From: Telopea speciosissima
Lineage: Eukaryota > Streptophyta > Magnoliopsida > Proteales > Proteaceae
Assembly: GCF_018873765.1 (NCBI RefSeq)
Contig: NC_057919.1
Coordinates: forward strand, 63,502,484-63,566,483
Direction of reading: 5' to 3'
DNA: 64,000 bases
How positions within the stretch are numbered: the stretch's first letter is position 1; each line of letters starts with the position of its first letter. A program made the translations under genes and the position numbers. Shown piece after piece: positions 34,110 through 45,957 of this stretch. The notes beneath the pieces were generated by a model, which worked only from the letters and a program-made list of their open reading frames with translations, did not search any database and was not told the origin of the DNA.

Positions 34110-36410
34110 TGGAGTTTGGTCAAACTGTTGTACACGGCGTTGACAAGGCCTTCCGTGTTAGGATATCAACTATTAAGTTGGTTTTGCTAGGAACAAAAGA
34201 GAATTTACAATCTAAGACACAGGTACTCAGATATTTGATGTCCTCGACGATAGACTCCACCAATAAAGGAGCCAGCTTCACATGATTTTGAAGATAGGAG
34301 ATAATATTGTGATTATCCAACCCTACCATAAGTTGGTCAGCAGCAAGACCAATTCTCTCCAAAAGACCTTCCCTTGTGGCAATAGCTTCCCCTTCTTCAA
34401 TGTCCATAAAGGTAAAGGAAGTAGATTTGGCAAGGCAAGGGGTCCCCAAGTGGTTTCTGATGATGATACCAATACCCCTCTTGTTACTTCGCGGGTCTAG
34501 AGACGCGTCACAATTAATTTCCAGGAAAGGAAAAGGGGGAGGAGACCATTGTGGTGTAGAAATGACTTGAGGGGGAATAGTCCCAGATTGAGGCTTGCCA
34601 ATCGGGCTGCAATACTGAAGAAATTCAGAGGTACTTCAGACAGCAGCTTCAATGACATCACTTGGAGACCAGGTCGTTCTTCCAAAGGCCTGATCATTTC
34701 TAGCTTTCCACAGATACCACGCCATAAAGCTAGCTAAACACTTCCGATTGCGACCATCAGCTTTGCTGTCTTTGTAGAGAGATGCCCACTGTTGAATTCA
34801 ATCTGATATCTTGAGAGTAGATCCATTATGAAATCTAACAGAAAGGGGGCAGTCGAACCAAGCTGCTTGAGAGAAAGGACAGTGAAGTATAGTGTGATCT
34901 ATAGACTCAACTGTAGCTCCACATTTCAGACATTGAGGATCAATGTTGAAACTTCTCTTCACCAGACCTTCTCCTGATGTCAGGCCATCAGCAGTAGCTC
35001 TCCATAGGAAGGTTCGAATCTTGGGGGAGGGGGGGAATTACATCGCCATATTCTCTTCCACACTGCTGAACTGGTGTTCTCCCATTTACCACCTGTAGAG
35101 GAGGGGCTTTGGCTTGTCTTCAGGTCTTCAATGTTGCAAAGTAAGTGGTAAGAGGACTTGAATGAGAATTTTCCTCGTTTGCCTGCTCCCCAAACAAGCT
35201 TATCCTCTCTTGGAAAGAGTGGAATTTGGATTTCTTGAATTGTATTCGACATCTCCTTGCTAAACATGGAGTTCAGCAACTCAACATTCCATATCCTATC
35301 CTCCTAAGAGATCAAATCCGAAACCCATTGAATGGTTGGAACTGGGTCATTTGGTTTTGGAATTTTACTAGCCTGAATAGAGGGAATCCACTTGTCTCTC
35401 CAAATATCTATCTTGTGGCCTGTTCCAATCTTCCAAAGAAGACGTTCAACAATGACTTTCCTCCCCTCAATAATGCTTCTCCATCCCCATGAGAGGCAAT
35501 TTCCAAGTTTTGCTTCCAAGAAGGTACACGACGGGAAGTACACATTTTTCATGAACAAACTAATTGTGGAATCTAGTTCGGCCCATAGTTTCCAGGCAGC
35601 CTTAGCTAGAAGATCCTTGTTTTGTAATGTTGGGTCTGGAAAGCCCAATCCCCCATGTTGCTTTGAGTGACAGAACTTGTTCCATGATAGCCAATGCATC
35701 TTGGTGCTGTCCTCCTTACCTCCCCAATAAAAATTGGCAGCCATCTTTCGAATCCTTGAGTGGTAAGAACTAGGGAGTTTGAAATGAGAGGCTGCATAAC
35801 TTGAGGTCGCCATGGCTGATGACTTGAGGAAACTTCTCTCCCTGCATGAGAAAGGTAACTCTTAGCCCATCCATTCATTTGAGGATCCTTGAGAACCATC
35901 GCTTCAAACGGGGGGTGTATTTGGGTTGAAACATATGCTCGATTTCTTGGAGTTAATAAGCTGTCCGCTGGCTCGACAGTATGTATCAATAACATCCTTG
36001 ACATTATGAAGATCATCAAGCTTAACCTCCAAGAAAATCAAGCAGTCATCCGTAAATAGTAAATGTGAGATTGGCTGACCCCTATTGTGAACTCGGATAC
36101 CTTTTACTTTCCCTTCCACTGCCTTTTTCTCCAACATGGCACTTAGGGCTTGGGCACAAATCACAAACAAGGCAGGGGAGAGAGGGTCTCCCTGACGGAT
36201 TCCTCTCGATGGATTGATAGAACATCTAACCACGCCATTGATAAGGAAGGAATAGCTCACCGAGGTAACACAGTACATAATGATTTACAGCCATTGAGTT
36301 GAAACCAAACCGACCAAGAAGTCTGCTAAGGAAAGGCCACTCAACTCTATCATACACTCTCTTCATGTCGAGCTTAAGGCCACTCAACGGTTTCAAATTA
36401 TAAGTCAAGG
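34110..36410 (-). mobile_element. L1-type LINE, 5'-truncated (RT, zf-RVT, RNase H)
   Basis: Minus-strand segments are in the usual order. Reverse transcriptase spans about 36408-35904 (LDMKRVYDRVEWPFL, RGIRQGDPLSPALFVICAQA, LLFTDDCLIF). The thumb and connection region spans about 35813-35304 (AANFYWGGKEDSTKMHWLSW, HGGLGFPDPTLQNKDLLAKA). A zinc-finger RVT region follows at 35279-34980, and a C-terminal RNase H-like end at 34449-34120. The catalytic box reads FTDD rather than FADD. The endonuclease and 5' half are absent, and the segments lie in different frames, with breaks near 36270, 35850 and 35290, so the copy is dead. It lies between the PPR and MCTP genes. Confidence 0.9.
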
Positions 36411-36435
36411 TTTACTTGTAAGCCCCACAATAATC

Positions 36436-36515
36436 TAGGGGAGGTCCATGTAAATGTTCAAACAATGGGGGTTGTTCTGTAAATGGTTCAAACACGAGGG
36501 GAGGTGCATGTAATT
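36436..36515 (-). repeat. Copy of the dispersed repeat seen at 32650-32730
   Basis: Read on the minus strand it gives AATTACATGCACCTCCCCTC then GTGTTTGAACCATTTACAGA and GTTTGAACATTTACATGG. This matches 32650-32730 word for word with scattered changes. It is probably the end of an uncharacterised transposon. Confidence 0.65.
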
Positions 36516-36518
36516 GAA

Positions 36519-36682
36519 GTTCCCTGCATGGGACGCAAGGGCCACGCCAAACACATTGGGGGGGGGGGGGTCAAAATTACCACCTCGAATGGTAGATTTT
36601 CTGCCCCCCCCCCCCCCAATGTGCCAGCGCACTCCCATTAGCTGTCTTGCGTGCGTGGCCCTTGAGCTCCCATGCAGAGAAC
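36519..36682. mobile_element. Foldback element with G-tract and C-tract arms
   Basis: The left end GTTCCCTGCATGGGA and the right end TCCCATGCAGAGAAC are inverted copies. Inside them GCAAGGGCCACGC pairs with GCGTGGCCCTTG, and CACATTGGGGG pairs with CCCCCAATGTG. The innermost part is a run of about 14 G facing a run of about 15 C. There is no coding capacity. A target duplication was not clear. Confidence 0.75.
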
Positions 36683-36689
36683 AGTTCCC

Positions 36690-38183
36690 CCAATAAATAA
36701 CTATATAAATATAAATATAAATAATATATATATAAAATTTAGTAAATATTACCTAAATATGTGCAAAATGTATATATTATTCACAACCCATTCCTTCTAC
36801 CCCAACAAAAAAATTCTACAACCCATTTCAATCAATTTTCAAGCTAACAACCAATTTCTATAAAATAAAAAAAAATAAAAAAAGCCCCCCACCCCTTGCT
36901 AGTTGTAGGTTTATGTTGACTTGTCTTAGCCTTCCCTTTGTAGCTTAGATTGGGATAGACCAGAAAACAAAAAAAAAAAAAAGAAGGCCATGAGAGCATA
37001 GAGGTCCAAAGGACATCTATGGAGGCAATCAAAAGCTCAAAGAGCATAGTTATTTTAGTATGGAAACTATAAAATTGAAATTTTTTCCAAGCATAGATGG
37101 TTAATACTTAATAGTGAGGTAGAAGGTTTGGACTAACTCACAATACCATTTAGATACACCTTCCTTGTCAATTCTATTTACAGAAAAGGAAAAGCAAATT
37201 CCTTGCAGGGAGAGGGTTTTCTACGCTGCCAGTATGACAATGAATCTACTCATTACACCATCCAATGGGGAAGTTTTTCCTTTACCTTTATATGACCTCA
37301 TATGTCAAATTATACAAGTTTACCATGAAAATACTTAATGCTTAACCAACACTGCAGCACAAGATCAATTCTAGTATAATACGGTGGGTAGGGTTGGCAA
37401 GCTTGTGCCCCAATCATTCAGTAGTCACCCCACTCTGCCTCACCCGAGAGTACTTACCTCAATTGCCTTGTAAAATTTGGGAGTTCCATGTCTAATTGGT
37501 GGGCCAATTGGTTGTGGTTTTTAAATATCTTCAAAGAACTGGGTTTGGTATCAGTGAAGCCCATACTGTTTTTTTTGGTATCAATGAAGTCTGTACTATA
37601 TCATCCCTCCAATGGTGGGCTTTTCTTGTTACAAAAAAAAATTTTAAATGGTGGGCTTTTCTTATATGGAAATAGAACTCTGTCCGGGAGTCTATCTCTC
37701 TCCTTCCCAAATGGAAAGACATCTCTACCCCACTCTTGGATAGAAAATTATTTCCCTTTTTTATAATGCAATTTTGACGGATATCAATTCACCCAAAAAT
37801 GGTTTACAATTAAGGGTCCACATGATTACCAAGGAAAGAAACTGTCAGGAAAGGGAAGAGATTGTGAGTAGAGGTGTAGTACCTGCAGTGTGAACATTAC
37901 TTTCCCTTTTTAAAAATTTTCCTTTGAGCAATTTTTTTACAGTGACAAATAAGAACTTCTTTATCAAGAAGGAAAAAAAAGAACCCAATTTCTCTCTAAC
38001 CATGATGATGAGATAATCTCTTCATTTCACCCCATCTGATCCTTGATTAGACTGAAAAAGAATATTTTAGACTATAAATAATAAGGGTGAGAATTAATGA
38101 AGAATCCAGAGTCTAGACATAGCATCACATCACTATTGATGAAGAGAAAACCCTCCGATGAAGGAAAACTTAAAAAGGGAATG
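36690..38183. other. Intergenic, nothing recognised
   Basis: The first 200 bp are very AT-rich (TATAAATATAAAT-like). At 37680-37740 there is a partial relative of the 16247-16376 element. No gene is supported. Confidence 0.45.
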
Positions 38184-38290
38184 AAATGACCGCCCTGCAC
38201 CCATTATGTTGGATGCCCATGCGTGCCCCTCATTGGTCCTCATGTTGATGCAGGGGCCACACGACCGGACAGCAAACCTTTCCCCAACAA
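38184..38290 (+). repeat. Dispersed repeat, relative of 11140-11300
   Basis: It contains AATGACCGCCCTGC, CTCATTGGTCCTCATGTTGA and GACCGGACAGCAAACCTTTC, in the same order as at 11170-11290. The element type is unknown. Confidence 0.5.
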
Positions 38291-38706
38291 ATCATGTACT
38301 GGAAATCTAGAATAAAACCTAGGTCCCAGCCTAAGCTCGACTTGGATTGAAAAAATACATCAAATCCATTGGCGGGCCATTGCCCCATAGTCCTTTTTTC
38401 TTCTTCTTCTTCTTCTTCTTTTATTTTTGGTAGTCCTTGTCCCCCTTTATGAGAATCTTGGCTTTGTTCTCTTATCAAAAAAGTGAGGAAAAGGGGGAAA
38501 TGAAATTGGATTCGTACTCTACTCACTCATTAAACGATTAGATGTAGCTGCTTCTGCTTTCTGGTGCTTTAATGAAGATTCTCTTTTCCACCAAAGAGCA
38601 AAAGGGAGAAGTTCTTAACTTTGTTCTCCGATGTTTGTCTAAGATATCTACAGCGTGCTCAATAGTTCAAGTCCAGGAAAAATGAAGATATAATTTCACT
38701 GCTGAA

Positions 38707-38824
38707 GAGAGGTTGTTTTCCAACTTGAACCCGCTATCACCAGGTTGCAATGGAGCATCTTACCGTTGCGCCGAGGTCTGCCTCAGCCTACAGTGGTGGG
38801 AGCCCCGTACACTAAGTAGCCCTT
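38707..38824. mobile_element. Rearranged Au-like SINE (head and tail in opposite orientation)
   Basis: 38707-38784 is the tRNA-like head on the minus strand (B box GGTTCAAGT on that strand, A-box part CGCAACGGTAAGA). 38785-38824 is the SINE 3' body on the plus strand (ACAGTGGTGGGAGCCCCGTA, CACTAAGTAGCCC). The two parts face each other, unlike the intact copies at 3825 and 28145. This is either an internal inversion or two partial insertions. Confidence 0.7.
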
Positions 38825-39225
38825 AGAACTCCTTTGCAATGATCCCTTCTCATAGGTTGATTGCTACCATCCTATATCCATCATGGATTACTAGCTAAAA
38901 ACAAGTAATTAAGAAACTTTTGAATCAAACTATTTGTTAACCATGATGGATGCGAAGCAGATTCCAATCCAAAGACACAAAACGATCCCTCGATGAGGCT
39001 TCTAACCTCATTGGATCACTTCCAATTTCCGTTTACTTTAAATATTGTAGTTGTATTCCCCACTTTTTTTTTTTTTTTTTGGTAAATTGTTGTATTCCCC
39101 ACTTAGTATGCATGGAATAAAGCAAGCTAACAATGACTTTATAGCTCGCCATCCAAAGAACAAGAATGTTGGACCTGCTTAAAAGGAACCATTCTGACCT
39201 CCATTTTTCTTCTCAAAAAAAAAAA

Positions 39226-39266
<41 letters not shown>

Positions 39267-40292
39267 TCAATAAAAAATTATGCCCAGTATCCCTCATATG
39301 CCAAATGTCAAAAAGCCACCTCCCCCCACACCTTCCCAGTTTTAAACCCACCATCTACAGATAGAATATGCCTGCTGCAAATGCCAAGATAGAATAAACT
39401 GTGAGATTGCCACTTGATAGTTTCAGTGATTTCAAGAGTTCAGAGGCAGCCACCAATATTACAAAAGGGTTTGTGTGGAATTTTATCATTGGATGCAGAA
39501 AGGTGGGTTAACAGAAAATAGTTAAAGTAAACCAAAGAAGAAGAGAGAAAGAGAATAAAGCAAGCAAAAGCATCTTTGGCAAGCTCACAACCGCTTGAGC
39601 TTTTGGTTTGGCTTTCACTTTTCTGCCACCCTTCACTCTGCTTTACTCTTTGTTTTTCATTCTTTTTCCACTTGCTTTCCTCCACATTGGTTTTGCTGCC
39701 CAAAGAAGAAAGGGAACATAGAGGATCAAAGTCGAGCATTCTTACACAGAACAAAGGGCATTGTGAATAGTCCAGTTTACGTGTGAAAGTATAACAAAAA
39801 CAAAGTATGGTGCCACTGAAATCTATAGACTCTTAGCTAAACTATATGCATTGTCTCGGTCCATCATAAACCCAAAAAAGACCCATTCTGTTTTCTTACC
39901 CTTTATCACCTATATGTAAATGGGAAATCTGGGGACCAACTCATTTGTTTTGTTTATACTTAGAAAAATGAGTCTGGCCCCCTTGAAGCTTTTAAACAAT
40001 ATCTCATATATGCCTCTTTCCCTTTCTTCTTCCAGCCCCTCCTTTGGGTGACTGGTGGTGTTCAGTGATAGCTTTCTACCAAAGCATTCTTTTTTCCTGT
40101 ACAACCAAACCAAAGCCTGCCATGTGAGGAACAAAATCAGAATGATGCAAAGGACAAAGCCTTAACTATTCCTTCTTTAGCTTTTTCTTTCCTACCTGGG
40201 ATACTTCTGCTTCAGAATCAAGCTTCAGGTTTCCAGTGAGGGGCTGCTTCCTTGCAGCTTCTCACAGCAGTAAACCAAGGAGAAAAGGGACT
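38825..40292. promoter_or_regulatory. Intergenic and upstream region of the MCTP gene
   Basis: No exon is supported. It contains a poly-T tract (39065-39080) and a (TA)n tract. The last several hundred bases before 40293 should hold the MCTP promoter and 5' UTR. No box could be assigned with confidence. Confidence 0.35.
39230..39263. repeat. (TA)n microsatellite
   Basis: About 17 TA units following an A-rich run. Confidence 0.95.
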
Positions 40293-43200
40293 ATGAAGCT
40301 GGATGTGGAGGTGGTGAGCGCGCATGATCTTATGCCCAAAGATGGTGAAGGATCCTCCAGTCCCTTTGTAGAAGTTGACTTTGACAACCAAAGAAACAAA
40401 ACCCATACTGTCAACAAAAATCTCAACCCTGTCTGGAACCAAAAACTCCTCTTCAATTTGGATGACCCCAACAGCCTCCATCATCACAACATTGTGTTCT
40501 GCGTCTACAACGAGAGGAAATCATTCCCTGGTTGCAACTTCCTTGGAAAGGTATGGATTCATGAATTAAATATAGTTAGAAAAGGGGAGGAAATTTTGCA
40601 ATGCTTCCAATTAGAAAGGAAGTGGTTTTTCTCATCCATCAAAGATGATATTGGCTTGAAATTTTATATTTTACCTGAATTTGAACCCAAATCTCCCCCA
40701 CCATACGATCAAGTGATCAATCTTTACCATCACCACCTCCTGTTTCTGATAATCCTACAAACATTCTTACTACTACAGATAATTCAGCTGCTTCTGGTAC
40801 TGTGGCCACTACTAGTAACAGTAACCCTGCAACTCTTGCTACTTCTGAAGCTGTGCCGTTGTCGATACTTCTAAGGCTACTGCAGTGACTGAACGTTCTA
40901 CTACAACAGTTGCTGAAATCAACAGCTCTGCCCCCCAGCTCTGCTTCTCAAGAGCCAGAGGAGATAAAGGAGTCAATTGAAGTTAAAGTTGAGACAACTC
41001 AATACATACACAAGCATGCAGCAGGTCAACCCACAAGCCCATCCTATCAACCAAGAGGACTACAAATTAAAGGACACCAGCCCCCGCCTAGGAGAGCGAT
41101 GGCCAAATGGAGGAGTACGTGGCAGTGGAGGGTGGATGATGAGTGGAGAAAAATTCACCAGCACATATGACCTTGTAGAGCAGATGTTCTATCTGTATGT
41201 TCGAGTGGTCAAAGCCAAAGATCTACCCCCCAGTGCCATCACTGGAAGCTGTGACCCATATGCAGAGGTGAAACTTGGTAACTATAAAGGGAAAACAAGG
41301 CACTTTGAGAAGAAGACCAACCCTGAGTGGAATCAGGTCTTTGCATTCTCTAAGGACCGAATTCAGTCATCAGTGCTGGAGGTGTTCGTCAAGGATAAAG
41401 AGATGGTGGCCAGAGATGACTATCTTGGCAAGGTGGTCTTTGACATGAATGAGGTACCAACTAGGGTGCCACCAGATAGTCCCTTGGCACCTCAGTGGTA
41501 CAGATTGGAGGAACGACATGGAGAGGGCAAGGTCAAAGGTGAGATCATGCTAGCAGTTTGGATGGGAACACAGGCTGATGAAGCTTTCCCAGAAGCCTGG
41601 CACTCAGATGCTGCCTCTGTTCATGGAGAAGGTGTTTTCAACATCCGATCAAAGGTCTACGTCTCACCTAAATTATGGTACCTAAGGGTGAACGTGATAG
41701 AAGCCCAAGATGTACAACCAACGGACAAAACCCGTCTCCCTGAAGTTTATGTTAAGGCTCAGGTAGGCAACCAGGTTCTCAAAACCAAGATATGTCCTAC
41801 TCGTACCACCAATCCCATGTGGAATGAAGATCTAGTTTTTGTAGCAGCTGAGCCTTTTGAAGAACAGTTGGTGCTCACAGTTGCAGATCGTGTGCACCCA
41901 TCCAAAGATGACTCATTAGGGACGATAAGTCTGTCGCTCAACATATTTGAGAAGCGCCTGGACCACCGGCCTGTTCATTCTCGTTGGTTCAACCTTAAAA
42001 AATTTGGGTTTGGGATATTGGAAGGAGACAAGAGGAACGAGCTCAAATTTTCAAGTAGTATCCATCTAAGAGTTTGCCTTGAGGGTGGTTACCATGTGCT
42101 TGATGAATCAACGATGTATATAAGTGATCAACGCCCTACTGCAAGGCAGCTTTGGAAGCAACCAGTTGGCATATTGGAGGTAGGCATCTTAAGCGCACAA
42201 AACCTCCCCCCAATGAAGACGAAGGATGGACGGGGCAGCACAGATGCTTACTGTGTAGCAAAATATGGACAGAAGTGGGTAAGAACCAGAACAATAATTG
42301 ACAGCTTTAGTCCCAAATGGAATGAGCAATATACATGGGAAGTGTATGACCCCTGCACGGTAATCACACTTGGGATTTTCGACAACTGCCACCTAGGTGG
42401 CAGTGAGAAACCAGCTAGTGGAGGAGGCCCTACAAAAGACCCAAGGATTGGGAAGGTAAGAATTCGACTATCAACTCTTGAAGCAGATCGGATTTACACA
42501 CACTCTCATCCCCTCCTAGTTCTAAATACATCTGGGGTAAAGAAGATGGGGGAGCTCCAGTTAGCAGTTCGTTTCACTTGCCTATCACTAGCTAACATGA
42601 TATACCTCTATGGTCATCCTCTATTGCCAAAAATGCATTACCTGCATCCTTTCACAGTGAACCAAGTAGACAGTCTTAGATACCAGGCAATGAGCATTGT
42701 AGCGGTGAGGCTTGGACGGGCAGAGCCACCACTCAGGAAAGAGGTTGTTGAGTACATGTTGGATGTGGATTCTCATATGTGGAGTATGAGAAGAAGCAAA
42801 GCAAACTTCTTTCGGATCATGTCACTACTGTCAGGTTTTATATCTGTCAGTAGATGGTTAGATGATGTTTGCCACTGGAAGAACCCAATCACAACAGTAC
42901 TGGTTCATGTTCTGTTCTTAATACTGATCTGTTACCCAGAACTGATACTTCCTACAATCTTCCTCTATATGTTCCTCATTGGGATATGGAACTACAGGTT
43001 CCGCCCAAGGCACCCACCACACATGGATACTAGACTTTCATGGGCAGAAGCAGTTCACCCAGATGAGCTAGATGAGGAATTTGACACCTTCCCAACATCT
43101 AAGCCCCAAGACGTAGTCCGGCTGAGGTACGATCGGCTAAGAAGTGTAGCCGGAAGGATACAGACAGTAGTTGGAGACATGGCGACACAGGGGGAAAGAT

Positions 43201-43418
43201 TTCAGTCCCTGCTCAGCTGGAGAGACCCTAGGGCAACCAGCCTCTTCATAGTCTTTTGTCTGTTGGCTGCTGTGGCACTTTACATTACACCATTCAGAAT
43301 AGTGGCTCTTGTCACAGGCCTAGTCATGCTCCGCCACCCTAGATTCCGGAGCAAATTACCTTCTGTACCCAGCAATTTCTTCAAGAGATTGCCAGCTCGG
43401 GTAGACAGCATGCTTTGA
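40293..43418 (+). CDS. MCTP: MCTP (multiple C2 domain and transmembrane region protein), QUIRKY-type, linker not in one frame
   Basis: 40293-40712 encodes an N-terminal C2 domain (MKLDVEVVSAHDLMPKDG, SPFVEVDFDNQRNKT, NLNPVWNQKLLF). 41022-43418 is in the same frame and encodes three more C2 domains: C2B about 41190-41540 (GSCDPYAEVKLGNYKGKTR), C2C about 41680-42000 (LPEVYVKAQVGNQ) and C2D about 42160-42560 (GRGSTDAYCVAKYG). It ends with the PRT_C membrane region (ITTVLVHVLFLILICYPEL, SLFIVFCLLAAVALYI). Known members tether ER to plasma membrane at plasmodesmata and affect cell-cell signalling. The linker 40713-41021 stays coding-like (SLPSPPPVSDNPTN, EPEEIKESIEVKVETTQY) but shifts frame several times, first just after an imperfect GATCAAGT/GATCAATC duplication. 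Either the linker is mutated (or mis-sequenced), or it is spliced out: GT at 40713 and AG at 41020-41021 keep the frame and give about 938 residues. Family genes are usually intronless and about 1,000-1,080 residues long. Confidence 0.9.
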
Positions 43419-43700
43419 GGAGGTACAAACAAGTCCATATCAAATTATTGATCCCATTTCTGTGATCTGTTTCATGGCTACATTGGAATCCTTTCTAGTT
43501 TCACTGTTACAAACTGTTCTTTTTCATGTAGAGTCAATGGTTTTACATTTCCTCATGGTGTCCTGTGAAGATGTGTGTACATTACTTCAAGGCAACAGCC
43601 TTTGCCCCAATGTTGAAACTTCCTAATGAAATAATCTGCTTCATTAATTTGCGCTAAAGGATATTTTGTTCCCCCCCCCCCCCCCTCCCCTTCCATTTTA
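43419..43700 (+). other. 3' untranslated region of the MCTP gene and a C tract
   Basis: No coding sequence. AATGAAATAATCTG near 43625-43638 could serve as a polyadenylation region. A run of about 16 C at 43671-43686 follows. Confidence 0.4.
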
Positions 43701-44790
43701 TCCAATTTATCACAGGAATAGACAGTCAACGTAATTAAGCTTGTAACTGAATTCCAAACCATCTTTATGAAAAGGATTTCAGCTAATAAGAAAAGAGCAG
43801 CAGGGAAAGCAAGAATCTGAAGCCCAACCATAACAACACTTTCAAAGAAGCAAACTGTCGTTCACGTGTGCATTTATACCTGCTTTTTTGCTCCTTTTCT
43901 TTCTCTTTTTCATTTTTTGGGGAGGGGGACGGGGGTGTCATCGGAGGCAAGAATTTAAAGATAACCCCTGTGGAGTGTGGAAACCCAAGTAATACATGTC
44001 AATCTTTGGAAGGAATGGCTTACCCAGATAATTTCCTGCAAAACTCTTTGTGCATCTCTTTTAGCCAAAAGAGTAGTTGCAGGCAGAGTAAAGGGTAAGG
44101 GTGAATAAAATCTACCATTTCCACCTGACACTCCCGAGAGAGACAATCAGAATCGTCCCCAGAATGATAATTACACCAAACAATTTAGCAGATGAAAGGG
44201 TAAAACATCAATAAGAACAAATGAAATCAAAAGAGAAACCCTGAAAAATTAATGGTTTGCCGAAGAACTGAAAACAGGAGAGCAGAGACCGAGAACCTGA
44301 GCATGGCGGTCTCGGATTTGCGCTTATTGACCACGGGCTTCTTGATGTCTTCAGCAGGAATAGTAGTTGGGAGCTTCACGGCGGGTTCTCAAGTGCATGG
44401 TGCATACCCAAGTTGAGTATCGGATCACGGTTGGTTACTGCCAACTCTCGGTTTCCTCTCCTTGGGACTTGGGACTTGGGACTTGGGACTTGGGAGCCAT
44501 TTCATCCGAGTAAAACTTCCAAATCTCTCAGATCGGTCTCCCACTCTCCCTCCTCGGTCTTCCTCTCCATTCACCACAAAGCCCAAGAGAGAAGAGACAA
44601 CCATAAGATTAAACTAGGAAACAAATGGCGTTAAAATTCCCTCGATTTCTTATTTTGCCATAAAGAAATCAGTAATCAGGGTTTTTCCCAAAAAAGAAAA
44701 AAAAATTTAATCAGGGTATCTCATTGCTCCCGTGCTGGTGTAGTAATTACATGACCATGCGGTAATCTCTTGTCTTTTTTCTTTTTTTAA
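43701..44790. other. Intergenic, no supported gene
   Basis: Contains a 7-bp tandem repeat (listed separately) and a 37-codon open frame at 44303-44416 with a good initiation context (GAGCATGGCG) but no homology I recognise. The opposite strand of the same stretch is also open, so I do not call a gene. Confidence 0.4.
44461..44496. repeat. 7-bp tandem repeat, CTTGGGA x5
   Basis: Five consecutive copies of CTTGGGA. Confidence 0.95.
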
Positions 44791-45957
44791 GGGGCAATTA
44801 CTATCATTAACGTATACTTAGCCTATATTTACTAAAACTATCCTATCTTAAATTTCTTTTCTGATACTACCTTGTTTTTTAACTTTTACATCTCTTTCTA
44901 CCCTCATATTTTTAAATACCCAGATTACCCTTACTTTCACCTAGTCACCTGCTAATCTCTTTAACCTACCATTCTTCTATTTTTTTACTATTTTTTTTTA
45001 TTAAAATAGTAATTAAAATAGTAAAAAATGAAAGCACCCATCCGCTTCTTCTCTCTCCCGTTTTTTACTTCTTTTTTTTTTGTTTTTCTTCAATTTTTCT
45101 ATTTAATTAATTTCTTATTCAACATTTCATCTTCATCGTTCTTTTTCGAACAGATCATGGTTCTAAGTATCGGTATTGTATCGCCTGTATCGAGGGATAC
45201 ATATCGATTTTGCTAATCATCGATCTCGATACCGAACAAGGGGTAAAATGGTTTAAAAACTCATTTTAAGGAGATTCAGGGGTAATTTTGTCTAATACAG
45301 TCGATCTAGGCCGATATCGTATCGGTATCGTATCGGTTTTGCAGGTTACCAATATCCATCCCGATACCATGCACTAAAACCATGCAATAGATCGACTCTC
45401 TTCAAAGCACCCCACTTCTTCTCTCTCTTCCTCTATTTATTCAATTTAGCTTTCCGTGTTTTTTATTTTTTATTAACCTACAATGCGATTCTCGAGTCGT
45501 CACTCTTCTTCTCTCTCTTTATATTTGTAGAAGCAGAAGGCAAACCTCATTGATCTCTACATGACCATCTTCATCTCTCCTCAACCTCGCAGCCATGGGA
45601 TAGAACGACACAAGATCAATCATTGGATTGTTTTTGCCTTCTTGTCAATAAAAAAATAATTAAATAAAAAATTGAAGAAAAAAAACCAAATGAAGTAAAA
45701 AACAGGAGAGAGAGAAGCAGGTGGGTGATTTCATTTTTTACTATTTTAATGACAGAAATAGTTAAAAATAGAAGAAGAATGTTAGGTTAAATGTATTAGT
45801 AGGTTACTATGTGAAAAGGAAGGGCAATCTGAATATTTAAAAACGTGTAGACAAAGATGTAAAAGTTAAAAAACAGGGTAGTATCAGAAAAGAAATTTAA
45901 GGTAGGGTAGTTTTAATAAATATAGGCTAAGTGTAGAGTAGTGATAGTAATTGCCCC
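44791..45957. mobile_element. 1.17-kb foldback element with about 320-bp terminal inverted repeats (Mutator-like)
   Basis: The left end, GGGGCAATTACTATCA, is the reverse complement of the right end, TGATAGTAATTGCCCC (with one change). The match continues inward for about 320 bp, through TTAGCCTATATTTA, GATACTACCTTGTTTTTTAA, AGTAAAAAATGAAAGCACCC and CCCGTTTTTTACTTC, each mirrored at 45640-45940. The flanks TTTTTTTAA (left) and TTTTTTAAA (right) fit a 9-bp target duplication with one change. No transposase is present. The middle holds a second element (45157-45383). Long TIRs with a 9-bp duplication point to the Mutator superfamily. Confidence 0.85.
45157..45383. mobile_element. Small MITE nested in the foldback element
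   Basis: The left end ATGGTTCTAAGTATCGG and the right end CCGATACCATGCACTAAAAC-CAT form an imperfect inverted repeat. The interior is full of GTATCG/CGATAC words (TATCGTATCGGTATCGTATC). It lies in the central part of the 44791-45957 element and is not mirrored on the other side, so it came later. Confidence 0.6.

Noticed and set aside
44303-44416. A 37-codon open frame with good start context, MAVSDLRLLTTGFL...
   Set aside because: Too short, no homology recognised, and the opposite strand is also open and looks equally protein-like. Kept only as a note in the intergenic entry.
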